A stretch of DNA of 12,706 bases, taken from JBFJWU01 sp041623475 [NCBI: bacterium] (GTDB lineage Bacteria; J088). Location of the stretch: assembly GCA_041623475.1 (NCBI GenBank), contig JBFJWU010000063.1, positions 1 to 12,706 of the forward strand. The letters run 5' to 3'. Positions 1 to 12,068 of the stretch are shown piece by piece. A program made the translations under genes and the position numbers. Position 1 is the stretch's first letter, and every line of letters starts with the position of its first letter. The notes beneath the pieces were generated by a model, which saw only the letters and a program-made list of their open reading frames with translations, had not been told where the DNA came from and ran no database searches.

Positions 1-1
1 G

Positions 2-958
2 CGGGGGCGAAACTGGATCAAGCGATTTGACGAGCTCCCCTGGATTGACGATCCGTTTCTGGTCCTGGCCGACCATATGATGGAAGTCAACCGGGACATG
101 CGCGGCGAAGAGTTCATTCATTCAACCAACGAGCACCAGATTGCCATGGCCCGGGCCGGCGGCCGACCCATTTCGATTGGCGACAAGCGACGATTCCGCA
201 AAGTCTGCGCCGACCTGGAAGAGTCGTTGCAGGAACGACAGGCCGCCCGCGATCGGATGGTCCAGTGCAACCTGCGACTGGTCATCAGTATCGCCAAGCG
301 CTACACAGGTCACGGCTTGACTTTGCTGGACCTGGTCCAGGAGGGCAACATCGGCCTGATGCGGGCCGTCGAAAAGTTCGATGTCGACCGTGGTTTCAAA
401 TTCAGCACCTATGCGACATGGTGGATCCGCCAGGCGATCAGCCGTGCGCTGGCCGACCAGGGGCGCACGATCCGTATCCCGGTCCACATGGTTGAAACGG
501 TCCAGAAGCTGCGCCGCCAGATCCGCGAACTCAGTGCCAAGCTGGGACGGGACCCAACCGACGAGGAAGTCGCTGAACTGACTGGCCAGCCTGCCGACAA
601 AGTCGCGCAGATCCTGGAAGTGATGCGGGACCCGCTCAGCCTGGATGCACCGGTTGGCGAGGAACAGTCCAGCCTGTCAGAGATCATCAAAGACGACGCC
701 GCGGACAATCCAGGCGAGATTGTCATGGAGGCCAACACCCGTGCCCGGATCAATGAACTGCTGGACCTGCTGAGTTCCCGTGAAGCGGCGATCCTGCGAC
801 TGCGGTTCGGGATTGGCCACGATCGCAGTTACACGCTGGAAGAAGTCGGCAAATCGTTTGATGTCACCCGTGAACGGGTCCGGCAGATTGAAATGAACGC
901 CCTGCGGAAATTACGGATGCCGTTTATGCAGGAGGGCCTGAACCGGGACCTCGACTGA
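2..958 (+). CDS. rpoD: RNA polymerase sigma-70 factor, primary (RpoD) type, 5' end outside window
   Basis: This is the C-terminal 318 residues of a sigma-70 factor, the subunit that lets RNA polymerase recognise promoters. The frame is open to the left edge, so the ATG at 77 is probably internal and the true start lies upstream. Region 2 is nearly canonical: [17 protein letters not shown], then [14 protein letters not shown], then the promoter-melting and -10-reading segment [17 protein letters not shown] followed by [12 protein letters not shown]. Region 3 follows ([15 protein letters not shown]), then a 3.2 linker ([12 protein letters not shown]). Region 4.2 has the -35-binding helix-turn-helix [21 protein letters not shown] and ends ALRKLR, as in RpoD. 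The match to RpoD is closer than to RpoH or extracytoplasmic sigma factors, but another group 1/2 sigma such as RpoS cannot be excluded without the N terminus. It converges on the gene at 975-1343 with 16 bp between the stop codons and no visible terminator. Confidence 0.93.
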   Translation, partial: RGRNWIKRFDELPWIDDPFLVLADHMMEVNRDMRGEEFIHSTNEHQIAMARAGGRPISIGDKRRFRKVCADLEESLQERQAARDRMVQCNLRLVISIAKRYTGHGLTLLDLVQEGNIGLMRAVEKFDVDRGFKFSTYATWWIRQAISRALADQGRTIRIPVHMVETVQKLRRQIRELSAKLGRDPTDEEVAELTGQPADKVAQILEVMRDPLSLDAPVGEEQSSLSEIIKDDAADNPGEIVMEANTRARINELLDLLSSREAAILRLRFGIGHDRSYTLEEVGKSFDVTRERVRQIEMNALRKLRMPFMQEGLNRDLD

Positions 959-974
959 ACACGACCGAACAGGA

Positions 975-1339
975 CTACCTGTTGCTGCGCGGATAATGCG
1001 CGGCCATCAGTCCCAGGCTGGCGACAAGCCCGGCCACCAGCCCGACCAGATCACCGGACAATGCCAGTAACAGGCCCATCAATGCCGGGATTTCGGCCAT
1101 CGCAAACAGGACAATCGTCGTCGCCGGACCTGAACCGGAATCCGCGTTTTTCAAAACCCTGCCCAGCAACGGAACGGTTGCAACAATAACCGCACCAGCT
1201 ATGAATATGCCGGACCGGACGCCAGGGGTCATGTCGAACATCTGGATTCCTGCCCCCAGCATTGCCGCGCCCACAATGCCATAGAAGACGACGGATCCGG
1301 CAATCGCCGCCAGGATAATTGTTGCCCGGTCGGGTTGGC

Positions 1340-1343
<4 letters not shown>
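975..1343 (-). CDS. Small four-helix membrane protein, coupled to uvrA
   Basis: This 122-residue protein is of unknown function and is almost entirely hydrophobic. Probable membrane segments lie near residues 7-30, 44-64, 75-97 and 98-115. A glutamate (E84) sits inside the third segment in the context LFAMAEIPALMGLLLALSG. That context resembles the proton-binding helix of F-type ATP synthase subunit c, and of small c-like membrane proteins of unknown role in various bacteria. It is too long and has too many helices to be a normal subunit c, and there are no ATP synthase genes beside it, so I do not call it atpE. The start is a GTG that overlaps the uvrA stop (GTGA). No Shine-Dalgarno is visible, so translation probably depends on ribosomes finishing uvrA. 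Confidence 0.75.
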
Positions 1344-6418
<5,075 letters not shown>

Positions 6419-6463
6419 GCCAGCCCTCCGGGAAACCCAGGCCCCGGGAAATGCAGGCAACTG

Positions 6464-8137
6464 TCAGGTTTTTTTGCGAATTACAGCCATGTAATGGGCC
6501 GAATACGTTCGCAGAAACGAACGCTCAAGGATCTTTTCCAGCGGCTCGAGTGCATTCAGCAGCCAAATGGGGGCGAAGTCGGGAACGAACGTAAAGAATT
6601 CAACAACTTCAAGTTCGGCGTTATCCGGCAGGGGAATACTGTACGGTGCAATCCAGCGTTCGTCACCCAGATCAATGCTGCGCAGTAACGGAAAGACGTA
6701 CCCCATATAAACTTTCATCGCCGGATTCAGTGTGTTGATCTCGTGAATAAACACCCGCCCGCCGGGACGGACAATCCGGATCATTTCCCGCAGGGCATCC
6801 TGCTGCCCGCCCTCTTCAGTCACGTGGTGAAGGATGTTGATGCAGTACGCGAAATCGGCGCTGTTGTCATCGACAGGCAGGTTTCGGCAATCAGCGACGG
6901 CCAGGTTATCGCGGTCGGGAAACTGTTGGCGGGCGTTTGCAATCTGCCCCTCGGACAAATCGAAACCCCGCATTTCCATTCCCCGATTTTCCAGTTCGCG
7001 CAGGTACCACGCCTGTCCGCAGCCAACGTCGACGCCTTTGCGACCGTCAATGTAGGGCAGCATTCGGTCAATCTTTTTGTCCAGATAAAACTGGCGCAGG
7101 TGCTCGGGGATTTCATCTGCATAACCATCGGCGATATCCACAAAATGATCCGCCTGGTCCAGGTTGCCGGTATTTGCCAGGAACCGGCGAATCCCGACCA
7201 ACGACACCAGGCCTACTCCAGCACTGAACCACAGCGTCGACAGTCGCGTCAGCAGTACCGCAACCGTCGCATCAGCCGCAGCCACGCGGTTGATTTCAAG
7301 GCTGTGGACCATCAGGCTGCCGGTCACACCAACACCACCGGGCAACAGGGTCAGACCACCCAGCAATGTGCTTTCCGAAAAGATTCCGATCGCTGTACGT
7401 GGATCCATTGTTGCACCCAGTGCGCCAACCACCAGCCACAGTACAGCTGCAGCGCACGTCCATGCCGCCAGGGACATACACAGGGCACCCGCAAAGACCC
7501 GGGGATGCAACTGTGTCAGCGAACTGTGCAACCAGGTCCTCATTCGGCTCGTCATCGACCGGGAACGGTCCAGGCGCTCTGCCTGTGGCACTCCGACCGG
7601 ATCCATGGAAACCGCGGTCCAGACAAGCACTGCCAGGATAATCACGGGCAGGATCCAGTATCGTGCACTTCCGTTCGCTGTTGCCGCCACCAGAATGCCG
7701 ATCGCCGCGACGTCCAGTATTCGTTCGGTGACAACGACCGATGCGCTGTAACGAACCGGGACACCGGCGATCGAGCGAAGCCAGGCGGCCTTGATAAATT
7801 CCCCCGCGTACAGCGGTGTCACGACCATCGACAGCCCCGCCAGGAAGACCCTGACGTTCGCGCGAATTGGAATAAAAACGTTGATCGATCGCAGCAAAAA
7901 ATGCCATCGGACGAACCGAATCGCCAGATATACCAGCGTCAGTAGCGGGGCGGCCAGGATTCGGACGGGATCAATACGTGAAGTCGCCTGCCCCAGGCTG
8001 GACAGGTCTGCTATCGCAAACCAGATTGCCGTCGCAAGGCCCCCGACAACTACGGCGATCCCGACCGAACGCAGCAATAACTGCTCCAGGGATCGATCTT
8101 TCTTGCCAATCCGTTGGTTGTCGGACCCGGTGTCCAC
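6464..8137 (-). CDS. Fusion: LPG-synthase/flippase-type membrane domain plus SAM methyltransferase
   Basis: This 557-residue protein has two parts. Residues about 20-318 form a multi-helix membrane domain of the lysylphosphatidylglycerol synthase TM/UPF0104 type. Recognisable motifs are AGEFIKAAWLRSIAGVPV (111-128), then VVVTERILDVAAIGI, then LTLLPGGVGVTG (262-273) and LLTRLSTLWFSAGVGL. In MprF and relatives this type of domain moves a lipid across the membrane. Residues about 330-557 form a class I SAM-dependent methyltransferase: motif I VDVGCGQAWYL (369-379), acidic loop GFDLSEGQIANAR (391-403), DCRNLPVDD (416-424), YCINILHHV (431-439) and IRIVRPGGRVFIHE (453-466). The aminoacyltransferase domain of true MprF is absent. 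The substrate is unknown; a lipid or lipid-linked sugar is my inference. The start is GTG with GAGG 8 bases upstream. It converges with ligA (45 bp apart) and is divergent from the glycosyltransferase at 8327. Confidence 0.85.
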   Translation of the reverse strand: MDTGSDNQRIGKKDRSLEQLLLRSVGIAVVVGGLATAIWFAIADLSSLGQATSRIDPVRILAAPLLTLVYLAIRFVRWHFLLRSINVFIPIRANVRVFLAGLSMVVTPLYAGEFIKAAWLRSIAGVPVRYSASVVVTERILDVAAIGILVAATANGSARYWILPVIILAVLVWTAVSMDPVGVPQAERLDRSRSMTSRMRTWLHSSLTQLHPRVFAGALCMSLAAWTCAAAVLWLVVGALGATMDPRTAIGIFSESTLLGGLTLLPGGVGVTGSLMVHSLEINRVAAADATVAVLLTRLSTLWFSAGVGLVSLVGIRRFLANTGNLDQADHFVDIADGYADEIPEHLRQFYLDKKIDRMLPYIDGRKGVDVGCGQAWYLRELENRGMEMRGFDLSEGQIANARQQFPDRDNLAVADCRNLPVDDNSADFAYCINILHHVTEEGGQQDALREMIRIVRPGGRVFIHEINTLNPAMKVYMGYVFPLLRSIDLGDERWIAPYSIPLPDNAELEVVEFFTFVPDFAPIWLLNALEPLEKILERSFLRTYSAHYMAVIRKKT

Positions 8138-8145
8138 GATTCAAG

Positions 8146-8149
8146 CCTC
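8146..8149 (-). promoter_or_regulatory. Shine-Dalgarno that fixes the GTG start at 8137
   Basis: On the minus strand GAGG stands 8 bases before the GTG at 8137-8135. It is one of the few convincing ribosome binding sites in the window, and it decides the non-ATG start of the flippase-methyltransferase gene. Confidence 0.6.
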
Positions 8150-8326
8150 GCAAATTCGAATAACGGATGGGCCGCACGCACGGGCAACCGGGGCGGCCGG
8201 AAAGGTACTGTATGTTACTATATCCAACCGTTTCAGGGGCCTTCCCGAGGATCGGACACCACCATCGCCAGACATCGAAAAAAGCGTGCACCAGCCGCCC
8301 AAAAGCTGACCCTGCAGCCGATTACC

Positions 8327-9796
8327 GTGCGGGTTTCGCTGTTGCTGATCCTTGCCTGCGCCACCATACCGCGCTTTTACGACCTGGATCGTCAAAGCAT
8401 CTGGCGTGACGAAACCAGGACGCTTGCACAGGCCCTCCAGCCCGCATTCCAGGATGGCATCGACTTGTTGCTCAAGGCAGATGTCCATCCGCCGCTGAAC
8501 CTGGTCGTCACACGCGGCTGGGTCAGCGTTTTCGGCGGCGATGACCTGTCAATGCTGCGGGCGCTTCCTGCGCTGTTCAGCCTGGCGGGCGTTTTGGTCG
8601 TATTCCTGATCGGCCGACTGCTGGCGGGGAACCGCGTCGGGTTGCTGGCGGCCCTGATACATGGGGGCTCCTTGATGCAGGTCTATTATGCCCAGGAGTT
8701 CCGATCCTATTCGCTGCTGGCACTGTTGGCCGCCGTATCGATGCTGGCATTTTCCGCCTGGCTGACGCACAGGCGGATCACGTCCCTGGCGGGATACGTC
8801 GCAGCGACATCGCTGTTGATGTACACCCACGTATTCGCCGTTTTTGTGGTTTTTACGCAGAACGTCATCGTGGCCGGGCAATTATTCCGGACCCGGAGCG
8901 AGCTGACTGACGGACGCATGTTTACGGTAATCCGCGAATGGATTATCGCGCAGATCGCCGTTCTGGTCATTTTTGCGCCCTGGATTCCCAGTTTCCTGAT
9001 CCAGCTGGAAAAATCAGGGACGCTGGTCAGCTGGGTCCCTGATCCCGATATCTGGTCGATTTTCAAGATGCTGTTCATGTCGATTTCGTGGTCCCGTCCG
9101 CCGTGGGCGACGGGATCTCTGCCTGTCGGCCAGATCGCAATCGCGGCCGGACTCCTGGTGCCAGCGGCATTGGCCGTCGACCACCTGGTCAGGACCCGGC
9201 TGCTGCAGCCCGCTGCAGAACCTGACCTGGCACCTGTCCCCGTCGACCGAAAGTTGTCGAGCCTGATTGTCCTCGCGTGGGCGCTGGTCCCGATTCTGGT
9301 GGCCTGGATCTTGTCCATGATCGGCGACCCGGTGTTCACATATCGAAACCTGATCATTGTCACCCCGGCGGTATCGATTGGCCTGGCCATGCTGGTCATG
9401 CGCACCAGATGGGCGCCTGCCCGCGCCGTCATTATTGCCCTTTCCCTGGCGGCGTTTTTTGGCAATATTGGCTGGTACTACACGGAAACCCACAAAGAAG
9501 ACTGGCGCAGCGCCCAGAAGTATGTGACCGACAATTTCCGCCCGGGCGACCAGATCGTGACCTCGTCGCGCCTGACAGCCGAACGACTGCGAGCAACCTT
9601 TTACATCAACCTGGACAACCTGCCAACACCTGACCCCGTATTTTCAGCCCGGTCGGGGAAGCAGCCAACAGGACGCTTGTGGAATATCGGCTTTCGGACG
9701 AAAAAACCAGCCAGGTCGCTGCTGCAAATCGGGTATAAGCCGGTTGCCAGCCAGGCCTTTTTTGACGGTCCGGTTACGGTCCTTTACGACCGATAA
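8327..9796 (+). CDS. GT39-like integral membrane glycosyltransferase
   Basis: This is a polytopic membrane protein of the PMT/ArnT (GT39) kind, which transfers a sugar from a polyprenyl-phosphate carrier to an acceptor on the outer face of the inner membrane. From a GTG at 8327 it has 489 residues. Family marks are RFYDLDRQSIWRDET with the acidic pair D28/E29 in the first outer loop, VHPPLNLVVTRGW (53-65), YYAQEFRSYSLLALL (120-134), about ten further hydrophobic segments, and a soluble C-terminal part opening with KEDWRSAQKYVTDNFRPGDQIV. The sugar and acceptor cannot be told. The start is uncertain: the frame is open up to a TTG at 8114 that would overlap the divergent neighbour, there is no in-frame ATG near the family start, and the GTG at 8327 lacks a Shine-Dalgarno. 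The basic stretch just before it (RHRKKR) may belong to the protein. It converges on 9833-10768. Confidence 0.85.
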   Translation: MRVSLLLILACATIPRFYDLDRQSIWRDETRTLAQALQPAFQDGIDLLLKADVHPPLNLVVTRGWVSVFGGDDLSMLRALPALFSLAGVLVVFLIGRLLAGNRVGLLAALIHGGSLMQVYYAQEFRSYSLLALLAAVSMLAFSAWLTHRRITSLAGYVAATSLLMYTHVFAVFVVFTQNVIVAGQLFRTRSELTDGRMFTVIREWIIAQIAVLVIFAPWIPSFLIQLEKSGTLVSWVPDPDIWSIFKMLFMSISWSRPPWATGSLPVGQIAIAAGLLVPAALAVDHLVRTRLLQPAAEPDLAPVPVDRKLSSLIVLAWALVPILVAWILSMIGDPVFTYRNLIIVTPAVSIGLAMLVMRTRWAPARAVIIALSLAAFFGNIGWYYTETHKEDWRSAQKYVTDNFRPGDQIVTSSRLTAERLRATFYINLDNLPTPDPVFSARSGKQPTGRLWNIGFRTKKPARSLLQIGYKPVASQAFFDGPVTVLYDR

Positions 9797-9832
9797 CCAA
9801 CCTCTTCGGTGCCGCCACTGTGAATCTCCCGA

Positions 9833-10768
9833 TCAGTTGCGTTCGGTTGGGAACCCCGGCCTGCCGATCCGCAATCGCCAGACATCCCGGCCCAGCAGGT
9901 TGGTCACGTACAGCGAACAGCGATCAAAGTCACCGCGGCCGAACGCCATGCTTGCGGGTCCGACCTTGCCAAATTCAAATACTTCAACCGACCCGTTGCG
10001 GGGATCGACCCGGGCGACCTGGCGGGCCACGTTCAGGCCCACGTAGACGGTGCCTTCGTCGTCCAGCGCCACGCCATCCGGCGTCGTTCCGGCATCGAAC
10101 GTCACCAGCTTGCGCGCTGGCGGCTGGACCGCTCCGTCGACAATATCCAGTGCCCACAGGCCGGGGTCTTCGGGACCGCCACCGTTCAGGTCAGTTACCG
10201 CAAACGTACTGGCCACATACGCCGTCGCACCGTCGGCGCTGAATACGATCCCGTTGGGTGTCGGTACCAGGTCTGTCCAGACCGTGGCAACGCCATCAAA
10301 TGTGACTTCGCTGACCCTGTTAACCGTATCGTCGGCCACCAGCAATGTCGCCCACGGTGTCACCACCGGATAGTTGGGATGTCCAAGGCCGGCTGCCACC
10401 GTCCGGGTCACTTTGGACTCGGTGAACATGTGATACAGGTTGCCGTCGGTAAACCCGGCGATATACAGGTCCCCGCCGGACAGGGCCAGCCCCAGGGCAG
10501 CTGGCACCGATGCCAGGCTGGTCCGCGTACCATCCGCAGCAACCTGGAAAACCGTATCCGGTGTCGAAATGTACAGCCGGCCATCGCGAGCCATGGCCAG
10601 GCCTTCAGGGTTGTCAGGAAGGTCCTCGGTCAGGACCTCGAATTCCCCGGTGGCCAGGATTGATTCGGGGCAATCGGACGGGACCGCATTGGCGATCTGT
10701 TTAACGGTCGATCCCAGGCAACCGGTTGCGACCAAAAGGGTCGCCATCAATACAATCAATCGGTCCAC
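9833..10768 (-). CDS. SMP-30/gluconolactonase-like beta-propeller lipoprotein
   Basis: This 311-residue protein begins with a lipoprotein signal peptide: a short hydrophobic stretch LIVLMATLLVATG followed by lipobox Cys17, so it is likely anchored to a membrane facing the periplasm. The rest is a repeated beta-propeller of the SMP-30/NHL type. The metal-ligand positions of SMP-30 lactonases appear conserved: E55 in DNPEGLAM, N172 in TPNGIVFSADG and D231 in TPDGVALDDEGTVYVG. The family end motif ASMAFGRGDFDRCSLYVTN (272-290) is also present. SMP-30 members hydrolyse sugar lactones or related esters; lactonase activity here is inferred. The start is GTG, and an in-frame ATG at codon 8 would leave too short a signal. 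It is divergent from the cytochrome c at 10902, which suggests a shared periplasmic oxidation role, but nothing proves it. Confidence 0.82.
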   Translation of the reverse strand: MDRLIVLMATLLVATGCLGSTVKQIANAVPSDCPESILATGEFEVLTEDLPDNPEGLAMARDGRLYISTPDTVFQVAADGTRTSLASVPAALGLALSGGDLYIAGFTDGNLYHMFTESKVTRTVAAGLGHPNYPVVTPWATLLVADDTVNRVSEVTFDGVATVWTDLVPTPNGIVFSADGATAYVASTFAVTDLNGGGPEDPGLWALDIVDGAVQPPARKLVTFDAGTTPDGVALDDEGTVYVGLNVARQVARVDPRNGSVEVFEFGKVGPASMAFGRGDFDRCSLYVTNLLGRDVWRLRIGRPGFPTERN

Positions 10769-10843
10769 TTGCCTGCCTGTCTGCGTGGATTTCTGCTGGA
10801 ATTCCCTGCATGGTACCGCGCACGCAAAGGATCGGACCGCTGA

Positions 10844-10871
10844 TGGACAAGTTTGCTGAAAATGCTAGATT
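10844..10871 (+). promoter_or_regulatory. Promoter of the dihaem cytochrome c gene
   Basis: A -35 TGGACA (10844-10849, one mismatch to TTGACA) and a 16-bp spacer lead to the extended -10 TGCTAGATT (hexamer TAGATT at 10866-10871). The expected transcription start is near 10878, giving a leader of about 24 bases that carries the ribosome binding site. It is the best-formed sigma-70 promoter seen in the window. Confidence 0.6.
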
Positions 10872-10886
10872 GGGAGGTAGATTTAC

Positions 10887-10895
10887 AAGGGGGGG
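10887..10895 (+). promoter_or_regulatory. G-rich ribosome binding site of the cytochrome c gene
   Basis: AAGGGGGGG contains a run of seven G (10889-10895) six bases before the GTG start at 10902. It supplies an AAGG/GGGG anti-16S pairing and supports the GTG start. A homopolymer this long is prone to length change. Confidence 0.6.
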
Positions 10896-10901
10896 TATCC
10901 A

Positions 10902-11786
10902 GTGAAAATCGTAAAAATTGTCTTTGCCATCGCGGTTGCGTTGTTTGCGATCGTTGCCGTTACTGTCGCCACCGTCTGGGCGATAACCGAAAAACGCATG
11001 CACCAGACTTTCGATGTCCAGCCGGCAGCGGTCGAATATGCCATGGACACGACAACAATTACGCGGGGCGCGTATCTGTTCGTCACCCGGGGCTGCGCCG
11101 AATGCCACAACGCCGACGGCAGCGGCCGCATCGTCGTCGAGGACCCTTCACTGGGGATTATCGCCGGGTCCAACATCACCGCTGGCGGCAAGACCGCCGA
11201 CTATACCGATGTCGACTGGGTGCGCGCATTGCGCCACGGCATCAAGCCCGACGGCAAGCCGGCGATTTTCATGCCCAGCCACGAATTTGCCCACTTTGCC
11301 GACGCGGATATCGGTCCTCTGATCGCCTATACAAAATCACTGCCGGCGTCGCCGGTTGCAACGATCCAACAGGAAATCGGCACCCTGCCCCGCTTCCTGT
11401 ACCTGGCCGGAGAGTTCCATCTGATTCCGGCGGAGTTGGTCGACCACGACGCTAAACCCCAGCCGCTGCCGGCCACAACCGACGCTGTCGCATACGGCGA
11501 GTACATGGCCAAACTGTGCATCGGCTGTCACGGCAGCAACCTGTCCGGCGGCCCGATCCCCGGTGCCCCGCCCGAATGGCCCCCGTCCGCCAACCTGACT
11601 TCGGCGATGGACGACTGGACCGAGGACGATTTTATTGCCGCCATGAAGACGGGCAAACGCCCGGACGGCAGCGAAATCAGCCCGGTCATGCCCCGATCCA
11701 TCATGGCCGCCATGAACCAGACCGACCTGCATGCCATGTGGGCCTACCTGAGCAGCCTGGACACAATACCGACCGGCGAGCGGTAG
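10902..11786 (+). CDS. Membrane-anchored dihaem cytochrome c
   Basis: This 294-residue protein carries electrons in the periplasm. An uncleaved-looking N-terminal helix (about residues 4-28) should anchor it in the inner membrane. Two cytochrome c domains follow, each with a haem attachment motif: CAECH at 65-69 and CIGCH at 206-210. Likely axial methionines are M124 (IFMPSHEF) and M263 (SPVMPRSIM). The architecture resembles cytochrome subunits of membrane alcohol, aldehyde and gluconate dehydrogenases, which have three haems, but here there are only two and no dehydrogenase gene is adjacent. It could therefore also be a stand-alone dihaem protein. The start is GTG with a strong ribosome binding site and a good promoter upstream, and a hairpin terminator lies 29 bp after the stop, so it is probably a single-gene transcript. 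The divergent neighbour is the SMP-30-like lipoprotein. Confidence 0.9.
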   Translation: MKIVKIVFAIAVALFAIVAVTVATVWAITEKRMHQTFDVQPAAVEYAMDTTTITRGAYLFVTRGCAECHNADGSGRIVVEDPSLGIIAGSNITAGGKTADYTDVDWVRALRHGIKPDGKPAIFMPSHEFAHFADADIGPLIAYTKSLPASPVATIQQEIGTLPRFLYLAGEFHLIPAELVDHDAKPQPLPATTDAVAYGEYMAKLCIGCHGSNLSGGPIPGAPPEWPPSANLTSAMDDWTEDDFIAAMKTGKRPDGSEISPVMPRSIMAAMNQTDLHAMWAYLSSLDTIPTGER

Positions 11787-11814
11787 CGGACAGCGCCAAC
11801 TGAATGATTGAAGC

Positions 11815-11846
11815 CAAAACGGGCGCCCAATCGGGCGCCCGTTTTG
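11815..11846. terminator. Rho-independent terminator after the cytochrome c gene
   Basis: A perfect 14-bp stem, CAAAACGGGCGCCC (11815-11828) and GGGCGCCCGTTTTG (11833-11846), closes on the four-base loop AATC. The stem ends in a short T run on the plus strand and an A run on the other side, so it could stop transcription from either direction. It also marks the boundary with the compositionally different segment to the right. Confidence 0.8.
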
Positions 11847-11867
11847 CGTCCGGGGTCGCCGGGCAAC

Positions 11868-12011
11868 TCGCAATAGGTAGAGATTCCGGTCGTAATAGGT
11901 AGACCATGCTTTTTGCTGGAAATCTGGCATTCCGTTGCTATGATGGAACTTATGCAATGCGAGCAGAAAAAGTCCGATCTACTTTTGTCCGAATATTTCG
12001 TAATAGGTAGA
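11868..12011 (+). repeat. Three copies of a 14-bp motif TCG[T/C]AATAGGTAGA
   Basis: Copies lie at 11868-11881 (TCGC variant, one mismatch), 11890-11903 and 11998-12011 (the last two identical). The first two start 22 bp apart; the third is 108 bp further on. The motif was not seen elsewhere in the window. It sits in the 282-bp gene-free stretch 11787-12068 between the cytochrome c gene and the AT-richer lipoprotein gene. The sequence between the copies shows nothing recognisable except the -10 at 11936 and a 36-codon open frame (11940-12050). The role is unknown; regulator binding sites, a repetitive extragenic element or the remains of a mobile element are all possible. Confidence 0.6.
11936..11944 (+). 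promoter_or_regulatory. Candidate extended -10 promoter upstream of the AT-rich lipoprotein gene
   Basis: TGCTATGAT (TATGAT at 11939-11944) is identical to the extended -10 proposed for ligA. The -35 region at 17-bp spacing (CTGGAA) is poor. Transcription would start near 11951, about 118 bases ahead of the ATG at 12069, and run through the third repeat copy and the hairpin at 12004-12030. Confidence 0.4.
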
Positions 12012-12030
12012 ACTGCCCGCGTTCTACCTA
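12004..12030. repeat. Hairpin built on the third AATAGGTAGA copy
   Basis: TAGGTAGAAC (12004-12013) and GTTCTACCTA (12021-12030) form a perfect 10-bp stem around the loop TGCCCGC. There is no T run after it, so it is not a typical terminator. The GGTAG foot and GC-rich loop recall REP-type palindromes, which often begin with GTAG, but a single copy is too little to name it. Confidence 0.55.
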
Positions 12031-12068
12031 ATCCATGTTATGTCCCTTAGCCGCCTCGCGTCAGAAAA

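Noticed and set aside
6420-6451. Two 16-bp tandem units ending CCGGGAAA between ligA and the methyltransferase fusion
   Set aside because: Only 11 of 16 positions agree in GC-rich DNA; this is likely chance.
6463-6475. GTCAGG followed by seven T as a ligA terminator
   Set aside because: The T run encodes the last lysines of the minus-strand gene, and the only matching arm (CCTGAC at 6410) is 47 bases away.
6743-7945. 400-codon open frame on the plus strand opposite the flippase-methyltransferase
   Set aside because: The translation is a low-complexity Q/H/R-rich shadow with no motif, while the minus strand has clear domains.
11868-12033. CRISPR array
   Set aside because: Repeats are 14 bp, only three, unevenly spaced (22 and 108 bp) and without Cas genes.
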